A DNA stretch of 25,524 nucleotides from Proteobacteria bacterium UBA6920 (GCA_002448875.1 DKAS01000041.1:11143-36666); one strand, 5' to 3'. Shown: positions 7,710 through 16,527, counted from the first letter of the stretch. The notes: generated from the letters alone by a model not told the origin. Numbers and translations: made by a program.

Positions 7710-9129
7710 TCTCTGCGTCTTTTTCCTGCTGCGAGCGATTGAGCATGTCCTGGTAGTCGCGCACCCGGCGCACGTAGTGCATGGCTTGCAGGCCGCTGGC
7801 GTAGCCGTGCTCCAGTTCCTTGTAGTACTCGGGCTCGGACAGCAGCGGCAGTACGGATTCCACATCACTCCAGCGGTTCGGGTTCTTTTTCATCTTCGCC
7901 GCCATGGTCTGCGCGTCGAACACGTGGCCCAGGCCCATATTGTAGGCGGCCAGGGCCATCCAGGTACGATCCGGTTCGGGTACCCGATCCGGGATGCGAC
8001 TGCGAATATCGGCGAAATGACGGGCGCCGGCGAAGATATTGGAGCGGGCGTCGAGCCGGCTTCTCACCCCCAGATCGCGGGCGGTGGTCTGAGTCAGCAT
8101 CATGATGCCGCGCACACCGGTGGGGCTCTTGGCCAGGGGATTCCAGTGGGATTCCTGGTAGGAAATGGCGGCCAGCAGTACCCAGTCCAGCTTCTGCTTG
8201 CGCGCCGCCTGGTGGAACCAGGACTGGTAGCGTGGCAGCAGATCGTCGATGCGGCGCTGGAAGATGCGGGTGTCGACGTAGTCGAATTCGTCGAGGAAAC
8301 CGTAGTAGCGGGCCACCATTTCATCCATGCGGCCGTCGGCGTGAAATTTTTTAAACCAGTCGTCGAGCAGTACTTCCAGCTGCCAGCGCTGCGGGTTGAC
8401 CACCCAGGCCAGGGGCTGGTCGTCGACCAGGGGGAACACCGCCTGCAGCTCCGGATAGTAGCGCTGATTGAGGGCGAAAACGTCGGAGTTGGCGACGGTG
8501 CAATCCACTTCTTTCTGCCATACCTTGGCCAGCAGCATTTCCGTGCTCCACTCGCCGGTACTGTGCCACACCAGCTTGTCATGGCGGGACGCCAGCTGGT
8601 CGAGCAGTTCGGCATAGAGGGAATGATCCGGCACCCAGATCTCCTGCTTCTGCAGATCGTCCAGCGAGGTCGGCAGGGCGCGGCCGCCGCGCCGGCAGAC
8701 CAGCAGGGTCTGCACCTTCTGGTAGCTGGGGCTGAAGCGGAAACTGCGCCGCCGGTCATCGGTGACCGCCAGCCCGGCGGCGGCGAAGTCGCCTTCATTA
8801 TTACGGATGCCGTCGAAGATTTCCTGCACCGAATCCTTGACCACGAACCGCACCTTAATATTGAGGTCGGCGGCGAAGGCCTGCACCATGTCGTATTCCA
8901 GGCCGGCGTACTGGCCGTCGCGGGTTTCATAGTAGGTGGTGGGAGCATTGCGTGTCAGCACCACCAGCTCATTCTGCGGCTGCTGCAGATCGCTGACGAA
9001 CAGGCGCAGGTTGAAGCGGTAGACACCGTAGGCCGCCGCCGGGATCAAGGCCAGCGGCAGCGCGTACTTCCACAGGTGATCCAGCAGGATCACCGGCAGA
9101 CGCAGCAACCAGCGCAGTTTATCGCCCAT
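7687..9129 (-). CDS. mltF: Membrane-bound lytic murein transglycosylase F
   Basis: A 480-residue protein that cleaves peptidoglycan glycan strands with formation of 1,6-anhydro-muramyl ends. An N-terminal membrane segment (about 19-37) precedes a periplasmic solute-binding-protein-like regulatory domain (about 52-275). The C-terminal SLT catalytic domain (about 300-430) carries the catalytic Glu326 in YQESHWNP, GIMMLT (341-346, usually GLMMLT) and AYNMGLGHV (395-403). Length and domain order are normal for MltF. The hydrophobic stretch with KY-positive flanks could anchor the protein in the inner membrane; no lipobox is seen, although many MltF proteins are lipoproteins. Its ATG overlaps the last 11 bases of a small upstream gene, suggesting translational coupling. 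The last codons lie inside a convergent terminator hairpin. Confidence 0.92.
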   Translation of the reverse strand: MGDKLRWLLRLPVILLDHLWKYALPLALIPAAAYGVYRFNLRLFVSDLQQPQNELVVLTRNAPTTYYETRDGQYAGLEYDMVQAFAADLNIKVRFVVKDSVQEIFDGIRNNEGDFAAAGLAVTDDRRRSFRFSPSYQKVQTLLVCRRGGRALPTSLDDLQKQEIWVPDHSLYAELLDQLASRHDKLVWHSTGEWSTEMLLAKVWQKEVDCTVANSDVFALNQRYYPELQAVFPLVDDQPLAWVVNPQRWQLEVLLDDWFKKFHADGRMDEMVARYYGFLDEFDYVDTRIFQRRIDDLLPRYQSWFHQAARKQKLDWVLLAAISYQESHWNPLAKSPTGVRGIMMLTQTTARDLGVRSRLDARSNIFAGARHFADIRSRIPDRVPEPDRTWMALAAYNMGLGHVFDAQTMAAKMKKNPNRWSDVESVLPLLSEPEYYKELEHGYASGLQAMHYVRRVRDYQDMLNRSQQEKDAEKIARGDI

Positions 9130-9373
9130 GGTTGAGGCTGCTCCGCTTCAGGGATGCCGCCGCCAGTTCCGTCCAGGCAACGCGCGGGTGAATCAGATCA
9201 TGATCGATGAAGATGTTCATTTGCAGCAATTCCGTGATGGCGGAGAAGGTGTAGCGTGAATCAAATGAATTGATCAGGTGTTGAGCATGTTGCCGATTCA
9301 ATAGCAACTGGTTAGGAGGGAAACCGTGCGCCTGTTCGAAGTCACGCGCTAGCCGTACAATAAAGCTCAACAT
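9119..9373 (-). CDS. Small conserved-looking protein upstream of mltF
   Basis: An 84-residue soluble protein without signal peptide or membrane segment, with residues FPPNQLLLNRQHAQHLINSF in the first half and FIDHDLIHPRVAWTEL in the second. I do not recognise a family. It is supported as a real gene by its position: the stop TAA at 9119-9121 lies inside the mltF start, so the two share 11 bases on the same strand, an arrangement typical of translational coupling. A purine-rich GAGGACGGGG stretch lies upstream of the ATG at 9373. It may act with or regulate MltF, or simply be a co-transcribed protein; the sequence does not decide. Confidence 0.6.
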   Translation of the reverse strand: MLSFIVRLARDFEQAHGFPPNQLLLNRQHAQHLINSFDSRYTFSAITELLQMNIFIDHDLIHPRVAWTELAAASLKRSSLNHGR

Positions 9374-9742
9374 ATCACCCCGTCCTCAGCAGCTTATCGA
9401 CCGGTTGTCAGGTTTCTTCTGTGTAAAAGTGAGAACTGTTTGTACCATGCCAGCTTTAACCAATGATTACAAATCACTTTTTTCTTTTGTGATATTGGTC
9501 ATGATAGAGCAGAGACCATGCCATGAACGACGCTATGCCAATTCAAGGGCTTAAGGCAAGGGTGTCGGCAAACGTGCACTGGAGGTGCACAGTCTTTGAC
9601 ATGGTGTGCGCGTTTTTCGGCACGGTCCGGGCGGAAATGAAGGTTGTTTTCGCCGTGGCGGACGCATGGGCTTGCGAGGCGAGGCGGGGATGAGGTAACG
9701 TGACTGCCATTCGTTACTGGCAAGCGACAAGGAACATTCCTG
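9374..9742. other. 369-base divergent gap between the mltF pair and asnB
   Basis: No gene is supported here. The part near 9460-9500 is AT-rich with ATCAC...GTGAT and ACCAAT...ATTGGT inverted arms around a T-run, possibly the promoter/operator region of the minus-strand genes. Near the asnB start, GTAACG (9695-9700) can pair with CGTTAC (9712-9717), while TGCCA (9705-9709) can pair with TGGCA (9718-9722). The two pairings exclude each other and sit just before the AAGGAA ribosome binding site at 9729-9734. A regulatory role is speculative. Confidence 0.35.
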
Positions 9743-11722
9743 GTGTGCGGTATTTCGTTGATTTTTCATGCTTCCGGCGCCACGCCGGAAATGGCACGTC
9801 TGCAGCGGATGAACAAGGCCCTGCGCCATCGCGGGCCGGACGGTGACGGAGTCGCCATCAGCGGACATGTGGGGCTGGGGCATACGCGCCTGACCATCGT
9901 TGACCTGCAGGGCGGCGCGCAACCCATGCTGACGCCGGATGAGCGCTACGCCATCACCTTCAATGGCGAAATCTACAATTACCGCGAACTGCGCCGCGAT
10001 CTGGAGAAACAACACTGCGTCTTCACCAGCAACTCGGATACCGAGGTACTGCTGCAGCTGTACGCGCGCGAGGGCGCGGCCTGCCTGCAGAAGCTGCGCG
10101 GCATGTTCGCCTTCGCCGTGCATGATCGGCGCAGCGGCGAAGTGTTCGTCGCCCGCGACCGTTTCGGCATCAAACCGCTGTTTTACGCCTGGGACGGCAA
10201 GACCTTCGTCGCCGCCTCGGAGATCAAAGCCATTTTCGCCAGCGGTTTGCGGGCGCCGCAGTTGCAAGCGCATTCGGTGTACAATCATTTCATCTATCAG
10301 TTCTCGATCCGCCCCCACACCGCCTTCCAGGATATCCTTGAGCTGCCGCCCGGCCATTGCGTGACCCTGCGCCCCGGGGCCGAGCCCGTGTTCGCGCAGT
10401 ACTGGGATCTGCAGTATCCCGATGACGGCGACTATGAAACCATGGATGAGAAATACTGGTGCCTGCGCTTCGAGGAGGCGTTTCACGAGGCGGTGGAGAC
10501 GCACACCATAGGCGATGTTCCCATCGGCTCCTATCTGTCGGGGGGCATCGACTCGGCGGCCATCGCCTGGATGCTACACGGCGTGTACGGCAAGCCGTTA
10601 CAGACATTTTCCATCAAATTTACCGACGCCAACGAGGACGAGTCACCGATCTTCCGCAGTATCGCCGCTCACCTGAAGGTGGAGAACCACGAGCTGCTGA
10701 TGGACGACGCGCGCACCGGCGGGTTCGTCGACGATCTGGAACGATGCCTGTACGCGCTCGAACAACCGCAGCGCATGGCGCTGGATATCCCGCATTTCCT
10801 GCTTTCCGGCCTGGTGCAGAGCCGTAACTACAAGGTGGTCTACACCGGCGACGGTTCCGACGAGCTGTTCGGCGGCTACGACTGTTTTCGCCAGGACTAC
10901 ATGCGCTACTGGGGCAACGGCATCGGCAGCTACTGGCGGCGCCTGCATAAATATTTCGGCGAGTATACCCAGTGGTTTTCCCACGATTTCGTCGCCTTGC
11001 TTTATCATCAGCACCGCCGGCCGCGGCAGCGGCGGGTATTCGATCAATGGGGCACTTATCCGGCCTGGTACGATTTCTGGCACATCACGCAGGCGCTGCT
11101 GCCCGGCCTGTTCAGCGCGGATTTTCTCGCTGCCAACCGCGACAATGTGCAGATGGACGAATTGCGCGCCGACATCGTACCGCGGCTGGCGGGCAAGCAC
11201 GCGCTCAACAAGTCACTGTACATCGAGGGCAAAACCCGGCTGCCCAACTGGATCCTGTGGAAGAGCGACCGCCTGAGCATGGCGCACAGCGTCGAGGCGC
11301 GGGTACCGTTCATGGATCACAAGCTGGCGGAGACGACGGCGCGCATGCCGCCCTTCATGAAGCTGAACTACATGGACGAGAAATACGTGTTGCGCAAGGT
11401 GGCGATGCCGCACCTGCCGGAACATCCCAACAACTTCAAGAAAAAGGCGTTTTACACCCCGATCCGCGCCTGGTTCTTCACCCCGCAGCGCGAACCGCTG
11501 CTCGATGACTACCTGTCGGCCGACGCCCTGCGCGCCAGCGGCATGTTCGAGCCGCGCCGGGTGCGCGAACTGCTGGCCATCCTGCTGGCGTATCCGCAGC
11601 CGCGCACCATGAACGACACCTATCGCATGATGCAGCTGGAATGGATACTGATGCTGGTGTTGAGCGTGCAGATTCTGCACAAGCAGTTTGGCCAGCGCCA
11701 GGCGGCGTGTTTTGCCGTTTGA
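9743..11722 (+). CDS. asnB: Asparagine synthase, glutamine-hydrolysing
   Basis: A 659-residue class II glutamine amidotransferase fused to an AsnB-type synthetase domain. Ammonia from glutamine is transferred to an adenylated carboxylate, normally aspartate giving asparagine. Cys2 (MCGIS) is the glutaminase nucleophile; HRGPD (29-33), FNGEIYNY (73-80) and ARDRFGIKPLFY (137-148) complete that domain. The synthetase domain has the PP-loop SGGIDS (266-271, with I where L is common) and the YTGDGSDELFGGY stretch at about 366-378. All key residues are present, so it should be active; the true acceptor could be another carboxylate, since homologues amidate peptides in specialised pathways. It starts at GTG 9743, required by the catalytic Cys2, with AAGGAA 8 bases upstream. 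It leads into a degenerate M48 gene, with acetyltransferase and ATP-grasp ligase genes further downstream, which fits a peptide-amidation context. Confidence 0.88.
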   Translation: MCGISLIFHASGATPEMARLQRMNKALRHRGPDGDGVAISGHVGLGHTRLTIVDLQGGAQPMLTPDERYAITFNGEIYNYRELRRDLEKQHCVFTSNSDTEVLLQLYAREGAACLQKLRGMFAFAVHDRRSGEVFVARDRFGIKPLFYAWDGKTFVAASEIKAIFASGLRAPQLQAHSVYNHFIYQFSIRPHTAFQDILELPPGHCVTLRPGAEPVFAQYWDLQYPDDGDYETMDEKYWCLRFEEAFHEAVETHTIGDVPIGSYLSGGIDSAAIAWMLHGVYGKPLQTFSIKFTDANEDESPIFRSIAAHLKVENHELLMDDARTGGFVDDLERCLYALEQPQRMALDIPHFLLSGLVQSRNYKVVYTGDGSDELFGGYDCFRQDYMRYWGNGIGSYWRRLHKYFGEYTQWFSHDFVALLYHQHRRPRQRRVFDQWGTYPAWYDFWHITQALLPGLFSADFLAANRDNVQMDELRADIVPRLAGKHALNKSLYIEGKTRLPNWILWKSDRLSMAHSVEARVPFMDHKLAETTARMPPFMKLNYMDEKYVLRKVAMPHLPEHPNNFKKKAFYTPIRAWFFTPQREPLLDDYLSADALRASGMFEPRRVRELLAILLAYPQPRTMNDTYRMMQLEWILMLVLSVQILHKQFGQRQAACFAV

Positions 11723-11904
11723 GTTCGCCCCTTATACGTTTTCCGCTACATCCTTATTCGCCGGCGTTGGCATCGGGGCCGGCGTCTCGCCGGATTGTTG
11801 ACGTATTTCACATCAAGTTCCGATATTTCAACCGCTTGTGGTTAAAGACGCGCTGCGCGCTTCACGATAACAAAGGGTATCCATCGCACGTGCCGGAGCC
11901 CGCC

Positions 11905-14340
11905 ATGACGGGGCGAGAATTTGATGTCTATCTGACCGGTGAATTGCTGCCCGGCTATGCTCACCCGCAGGCGGTGGCCGGCCTGGCGAAACTGTTCCGC
12001 ATTCCTCCGGACACGGCGGCTCTGCTGGTCCGTCACAAACCGCACAAGATCAAGGCCCATGTGGCGGCGGATCTGGCGCAGAAATACGTGCGCCAGCTGA
12101 ATGCCATCGGCGTCGCCAGCAATGTCACCGCCAGCGTCGCCGCGCCCGTAGACGCCGCACATGCCGCCGTCGAGCCGGAATCGCCCGTGGAGCTGACGCC
12201 GGAGATGCTGCAGGCGGCGTTCACCGACGGCATCTCCCGGGAGCCGGCGGCCGCGCCCGCTTCCTGGACGCTGACGCTGACTGCGCTGTTGGTGGCGATG
12301 TCGGCGTTGTTCTATCTGCTGACGGTGCTGGCGCTCAGCGCGGTGACGGTGTGGCACGCGGCCGCCCATGCTTCCTGGCTGGCGCGCAATCCATTTTATC
12401 TGCACTTCGGCAACTACCTGGGCCTGCTGCTGGCGGGCAGCGCGCTGGTGATTGTCATGGTCAAACCCCTGGCCCTGGGATTCGTGCGGCCGCTGGCACG
12501 CCAGCCCCTCAGCGCCAATCGTCACCTGCTGCCGCAGACCTACGTGCGCGAGGTAGCTCACGCCATCGGCGCCGCGTTTCCCCGTCAGGTGTATCTGGTG
12601 ATGGAACCGGTGGTGGCCGCGCGCCCGTTGCGCGGCGTGTTCGGACTGCTCAGCGGCGAAGTGGAGCTGTACCTGGGCTTGCCGCTGCTGGCCAGCAGCC
12701 GGCTGGACTGGCTGGCGGGCGCCATCGCCCACGAATTGAGCTATTTCAGCGATCAGCGCGGCAACCTCGCGCGCTATGTCATCGTGCGGGTCAACGCCTG
12801 GTATGAGCGCAGCCTGCACCAGCGGGATTACTGGGATGAATGGCTGGAGGCGGGGCTGGCGCGCAGCGATCGCCTGCTGGCGCCGCTGTTCTTTCTGGCG
12901 CAGGCGGCCTTCGGCGGCGGCAAATACCTGCTGGCGCTGTGCGCCAGGCTGAGCGCGCTGCTGAGCCATGCCATCAGCCGTGATGCTATGCTACAGGCGG
13001 ATCGCTGGCAGTGCGCCCTGGCCGGGTCGGAAAGTTTCTGCGGCGGATTGCAGACGCGCATGGAACTGGAAACCGGCTACCATGTGGTGCAACAGCAATT
13101 GCTGCTGGCCAGCACCGCCGCTGTTCTCGATGTCAACCTGGTGGAGCGTATCCTCAGTCAAGCGGCGACCTTGAGCGAGACGGATCGCATGGCCATCGCC
13201 CATGCGCTGGCCAGCCGCGGTTCGCCCGCCCGGGCGACCACGGTCGCGGCCGGCGAGCGTTGCGCCCGCGCCGCGGCGGAGCCGGTGTCGCCGGTTTGCG
13301 GTCTGCATCTGCCGGCGCAGGCGCTGTTTCGGGACTTCGCGGAAATCTGCCGCCAGTTGACCGAGCTTTATTATCAGCGGGAGTGCCGCTTCGATCTGTC
13401 ACCGGAGAGGCTGGCGGACCGGCTCGCCGCCGGGCAGCGGATGACGTGCGGCGACAGCGAGCTGGCGCCACCGGGATGTCAGGTGGGCTTCTTCAACGTC
13501 GATCGCGTCATCGTGCCGCAATTGCCGGCGCAGCTGGCGGACGATCCTTCGCACTTGCATCAGCAGCTGGCGGAAGCCGCGGCCGGCCTGCAGGCGCAGC
13601 AAATGGCGTATCACGAAATGACACTGCGCCATGCTCAATTGCAGCGGCGCCTGGCGGCGGTGCACAATGGCCGTATCCTGTTGGCCAACAATATTGCGTT
13701 CAATGCCCGCCAGTATGCCTTGCCGCGCGCCACCGCCAATGCCGCCAGCGCCGCCTTCGTGCAACTGCAGATCGAGATCAGGGACTCGGCGACCGCCCTG
13801 CAGGAGGTGGAGGATCAGCTGGCGCGGCAGCTGGGGTTGGAGCTGGCCTGTGTGGTGGCTCGCGGTGACAGCCGCCTGGCCGCGGAAGTCGCGCTGCTGG
13901 TGCAGAGCCTGCGCGGCCTGCGCACGGCGATGCAGATCCTGCCCGATTTTCACATGCGCACGTCCACCCTGGAGAATCTGACCGGCATCGCTGCCAGCGG
14001 CAAAGCGATTCCGGAACAGGCCCTGGATCAGGACGTGGAGTATTGCCTGGCGGACTATCGCCAGATCATCGCCGCCTGTACCGGCGTGGTGGTCAGCGCC
14101 GTGGAAAGCGGCGGCGACAAGGATCAGGTTCTCGCCGATCGCCTGCTGGGCGAGGTCGGGGATCCGGAAGCGATGCGCGGCCGGCACCAGGATCTTCAAG
14201 CGTGCTATGGCAAAACCCGCGACCTGCTGCACCACGCCCATCAACGTCTGACACACCACCTGGCGCAGATCGTCGCCGGTGTCGAGCAGGAGTTGCAACC
14301 GGCGGTGGTGAATCCACCGCGCCAGGCAGCCAGCGCATAA
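11905..14340 (+). CDS. Degenerate M48-peptidase-like membrane protein
   Basis: An 811-residue protein. Residues 1-75 form a small alpha/beta domain (FDVYLTGELLPGY...LAKLFRI...KAHVAADLAQKYVRQLNAIGV), followed by membrane segments at about 121-150 and 165-190. The M48-like region (about 205-385) has HELSY at 276-280 where M48 enzymes have HExxH, and SRDAMLQAD at 358-366 where the third zinc ligand Glu is expected (SRxxExxAD). His276 and Glu277 remain, but two ligands (His280, Glu362) are replaced by Tyr and Met. It therefore looks like a non-catalytic pseudopeptidase. The last 400 residues are mostly helical with coiled-coil character. ATG 11905 has GGAG 6 bases upstream; an in-frame GTG at 11890 is less likely. 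It follows asnB by 182 bases, with a possible weak promoter (TTGACG at 11798) in the gap, so co-transcription is uncertain. A scaffold or substrate-binding role is inferred. Confidence 0.7.
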   Translation: MTGREFDVYLTGELLPGYAHPQAVAGLAKLFRIPPDTAALLVRHKPHKIKAHVAADLAQKYVRQLNAIGVASNVTASVAAPVDAAHAAVEPESPVELTPEMLQAAFTDGISREPAAAPASWTLTLTALLVAMSALFYLLTVLALSAVTVWHAAAHASWLARNPFYLHFGNYLGLLLAGSALVIVMVKPLALGFVRPLARQPLSANRHLLPQTYVREVAHAIGAAFPRQVYLVMEPVVAARPLRGVFGLLSGEVELYLGLPLLASSRLDWLAGAIAHELSYFSDQRGNLARYVIVRVNAWYERSLHQRDYWDEWLEAGLARSDRLLAPLFFLAQAAFGGGKYLLALCARLSALLSHAISRDAMLQADRWQCALAGSESFCGGLQTRMELETGYHVVQQQLLLASTAAVLDVNLVERILSQAATLSETDRMAIAHALASRGSPARATTVAAGERCARAAAEPVSPVCGLHLPAQALFRDFAEICRQLTELYYQRECRFDLSPERLADRLAAGQRMTCGDSELAPPGCQVGFFNVDRVIVPQLPAQLADDPSHLHQQLAEAAAGLQAQQMAYHEMTLRHAQLQRRLAAVHNGRILLANNIAFNARQYALPRATANAASAAFVQLQIEIRDSATALQEVEDQLARQLGLELACVVARGDSRLAAEVALLVQSLRGLRTAMQILPDFHMRTSTLENLTGIAASGKAIPEQALDQDVEYCLADYRQIIAACTGVVVSAVESGGDKDQVLADRLLGEVGDPEAMRGRHQDLQACYGKTRDLLHHAHQRLTHHLAQIVAGVEQELQPAVVNPPRQAASA

Positions 14341-14530
14341 GGTGCGTTGCGCGCACCCTCTATCCATGACCTTGTCGTCTTCGCCCGGAACGTGCCAGGG
14401 CACGGTACACGGAGACTAAACCGTCGATAACTACAGCATCGCAATCAGACGGCGAGCAAAACCTGCCCCTACGCGCTGCGGTGCTGAGCCAATTCACCAG
14501 CGATCATAACGAGAAAAATATAGTTACTTT

Positions 14531-14664
14531 CCCGCCCGCAGCGTCGGTGGCCTTGCGCTTTTCCAGGACGTCCAGCGCCAGGGATGGCGCTGGTCGAGCC
14601 CACAGGGATGTGGCTCTTGCGGTCCTGGAACAACGGACCGGTGCCGCTGCCGAAAGCGGGCGGG
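14531..14664. repeat. Multibranched inverted-repeat element (REP-like or structured RNA)
   Basis: This lies in the 449-base gap between convergent genes. It is built from nested perfect arms: CCCGCCCGC (14531-14539) with GCGGGCGGG (14656-14664); GCAGCG with CGCTGC (14645-14650); CGGT with ACCG; and TTCCAGGAC (14561-14569) with GTCCTGGAA (14622-14630). Inside are two side-by-side hairpins: CCAGCGCCA/TGGCGCTGG (14572-14593) and GAGCCcACA/TGTGGCTC (14596-14616), each closed by the same loop GGGA, a GNRA-type tetraloop on the plus strand. The result is a three-way junction. Small ORFs over it on both strands are by-products. It is most likely a dispersed palindromic repeat of the REP/BIME kind; a functional RNA is the alternative. 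The rest of the gap holds only smaller hairpins. Confidence 0.65.
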
Positions 14665-14720
14665 AACTCCTTCCGTACCACCTTCCCTGATCGTGCTTAG
14701 GATCACCTGGTGCGTACAAC

Positions 14721-14754
14721 GCACACCACGCGCTTCGCGGCGTGGGGCGTGTGC
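14721..14754 (-). terminator. Hairpin downstream of the M14 peptidase gene
   Basis: GCACAC-CACGC pairs with GCGTG-GGGC-GTGTGC (11 pairs with a 4-base bulge), 36 bases past the stop of the minus-strand M14 gene. A second small hairpin GTGCGT/ACGCAC follows at 14710-14724, sharing a few bases. There is no clear T-run, so this is a candidate terminator or RNA 3'-end stabiliser. Confidence 0.4.
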
Positions 14755-14789
14755 CTGATCAGTGAGCGCCATGACGCGATCGCTGGCGG

Positions 14790-16490
14790 TCACGGCGCCT
14801 GCAACACCACCTGCCGGCTGATCTTTCCCGCCCGCTCGTGACTGGCGCTCAAAGTCACGCTGCTGCCGGCGGCGGCGCGCACCAGCCACTGGCCCTTGGC
14901 GCGGTCCTGGGTCGGGTCGGCGGGCCGGCCGGCCCAGACGTTGGGCGAGCTGGATTTGAGATTCCAGCCTTCGAGCTGGCCGCCGTCGATGCAGATGGGG
15001 GTGGTGATGTGGACCGCGTCGGTGTCGGCGGCAAGCTCCAGCAGCACGCCCCGGGTCATTTTCTTCTGTCGTGCCCATTGCGTCACGTCGGTGGGAAGCC
15101 AGCCGCTGTTTTGCACCACGGCGCTGATCCGCCACAGATCGGCGGCCAGCGGCTCGACCACCACATCGCGCCACTGCAGGCAGGGCGAAATCAGATTGTG
15201 CCAGACCAGCCAGCGCGGAATGCCGGCGATTTCCTGCGCCAGCCGCGCCGGCGGCGGATTCCAGAAACTGTACAGCGGATCCCAGCCGCCCAGTTCCACC
15301 GGCCCCAGTTGCGGGTGGATGAAAGGATACCAGTCGATATAGCCGCGGCCTTGCAGGGCCTGATCGCTCCAGGCCAGCAGTTTAAGGTCGTCGGCGTGGT
15401 CATGCTGGCGGTACCAGTCGATGTAGCGTTTGTCTGCAATGCCTGCCTGCCGCTGCGGACTCCAGAATTCCACGGTCCAGGCAAAGCGGCCCAGTTCGTC
15501 ATACAGCCAGTCATCCATCGCGCCGGTGATCACTTCCTGCGGGTGGTAGCGAAACTCATGGTAGGCGGATACCGGCGGATAGCCGCTGAATTCTTCGCCC
15601 TTGGTGCCCAGGGTGGCGTAGGTCCAGCGATCTTCCGCTGGCATGTCGTCGTCCGGACGATAGGAAAACGGCCGCAGCAACAGGCCGCTGTAGGAATGCA
15701 GGGCGATACCTCCACAGATGTTGGGGTGGTCACCGATGAACTGCATCAGCGCGCGGACTTCCGGTTCCGAGCCGGGGAAGGCACCGGCGCCTTTCTGCTC
15801 ATATTCGCCGCGCCAGCGGGCGGGAAAATTGCGGTTGAGATCCAGCCCCTCGCGGGTGGTCTGCAGAGGCCAGGTCAGACCATCGAATTGGTGGAAAACC
15901 CCCTCCGGCAGCAAGCGGTAATACTGGCCGCCCACATCGGTGGGTTCCCGCCGCACCAGCAGGCGCGGCTCTTGTGGCGAAATTTTCCAGGGACCGTTGG
16001 CGTCCGGGATACGCATGGTTAATATTCGACCATCTCCATCCATGTCCTGGACTTCCAGTCCGTCGGGTGTCGGATCGGACCAGGGCCAGGGGCGGATGCT
16101 GGAGCGGGTGAGCTTGGGCACATCGGCCAGCGCCCATTCGGCGCCGTCGGGATTGACCCGCGGGCAGATATAAAAGACACGGCTGTCCAGGCAGCGGCTG
16201 ATGTCCGCATCCGTACCATCCTCGGTCAGCAGATTTTGCAGCAGGCGCAGGGCCGCCATGGAGGAAACCAGCTCGGCGCTGTGTATATTGGCATCCACCC
16301 ACAGCGCCGGTTTATGGCGGTCGTCACCGCTGGCAAACCGGGTCAGGGTCGCCAGCCAGATGTCCCGGCCGGCATAGCTTTTGCCTAAAGAGGTCAGGCG
16401 CATGATATCGGGTCGGGCGGCGGCCCAGTTCTGCAACAGGGCGCTGAGGTCGGTATAGCGCAGATAACGGTCGAAATTGATGGTCTTCAT
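14790..16490 (-). CDS. M14 family zinc carboxypeptidase
   Basis: A 566-residue metallopeptidase expected to remove C-terminal residues from peptides. Zinc ligands His70 and Glu73 lie in ANIHSAELVSS and the third, His265, in GGIALHSYSG. The substrate-carboxylate arginine is in DLNRNFPARW (217-226) and the general base Glu341 in WTVEFWSP. All catalytic positions are present. A C-terminal region (about 400-566) of beta character follows the catalytic domain. The start at 16490 was chosen because family members begin near NFDRYLRY; an upstream ATG at 16559 would add 23 residues that are not needed and not a convincing signal peptide. No signal peptide is seen, so it is probably cytoplasmic. The ribosome binding site is poor. 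It is divergent from the GNAT/C39 gene, with which it shares a 126-base promoter region, suggesting a joint role in peptide metabolism. Confidence 0.85.
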   Translation of the reverse strand: MKTINFDRYLRYTDLSALLQNWAAARPDIMRLTSLGKSYAGRDIWLATLTRFASGDDRHKPALWVDANIHSAELVSSMAALRLLQNLLTEDGTDADISRCLDSRVFYICPRVNPDGAEWALADVPKLTRSSIRPWPWSDPTPDGLEVQDMDGDGRILTMRIPDANGPWKISPQEPRLLVRREPTDVGGQYYRLLPEGVFHQFDGLTWPLQTTREGLDLNRNFPARWRGEYEQKGAGAFPGSEPEVRALMQFIGDHPNICGGIALHSYSGLLLRPFSYRPDDDMPAEDRWTYATLGTKGEEFSGYPPVSAYHEFRYHPQEVITGAMDDWLYDELGRFAWTVEFWSPQRQAGIADKRYIDWYRQHDHADDLKLLAWSDQALQGRGYIDWYPFIHPQLGPVELGGWDPLYSFWNPPPARLAQEIAGIPRWLVWHNLISPCLQWRDVVVEPLAADLWRISAVVQNSGWLPTDVTQWARQKKMTRGVLLELAADTDAVHITTPICIDGGQLEGWNLKSSSPNVWAGRPADPTQDRAKGQWLVRAAAGSSVTLSASHERAGKISRQVVLQAP

Positions 16491-16499
16491 AAAAATGGC

Positions 16500-16527
16500 T
16501 TGCAAGCTCGGGTTGGAGGAGTATAGT
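16500..16527 (+). promoter_or_regulatory. Candidate sigma-70 promoter of the GNAT/C39-RimK run
   Basis: TTGCAA (16500-16505), 16-base spacer, TATAGT (16522-16527), about 90 bases upstream of the ATG at 16617. The -10 box matches five of six consensus bases and the -35 box four of six. It is the best promoter candidate in this divergent gap. Confidence 0.4.

Noticed and set aside
7777..9135. 452-codon plus-strand frame opposite mltF
   Set aside because: mltF has all catalytic motifs; the opposite frame is a composition artefact.
9488..9503. CRP-like site TGTGA-N6-TCATG upstream of the 84-codon gene
   Set aside because: Only one half-site matches; the other has three of five bases, which is common by chance in AT-rich sequence.
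14469..14690. Two small opposite ORFs (69 and 70 codons) in the gap after the M48-like gene
   Set aside because: Both run straight through the inverted-repeat element and their sequence follows from the palindromes; no ribosome binding site.
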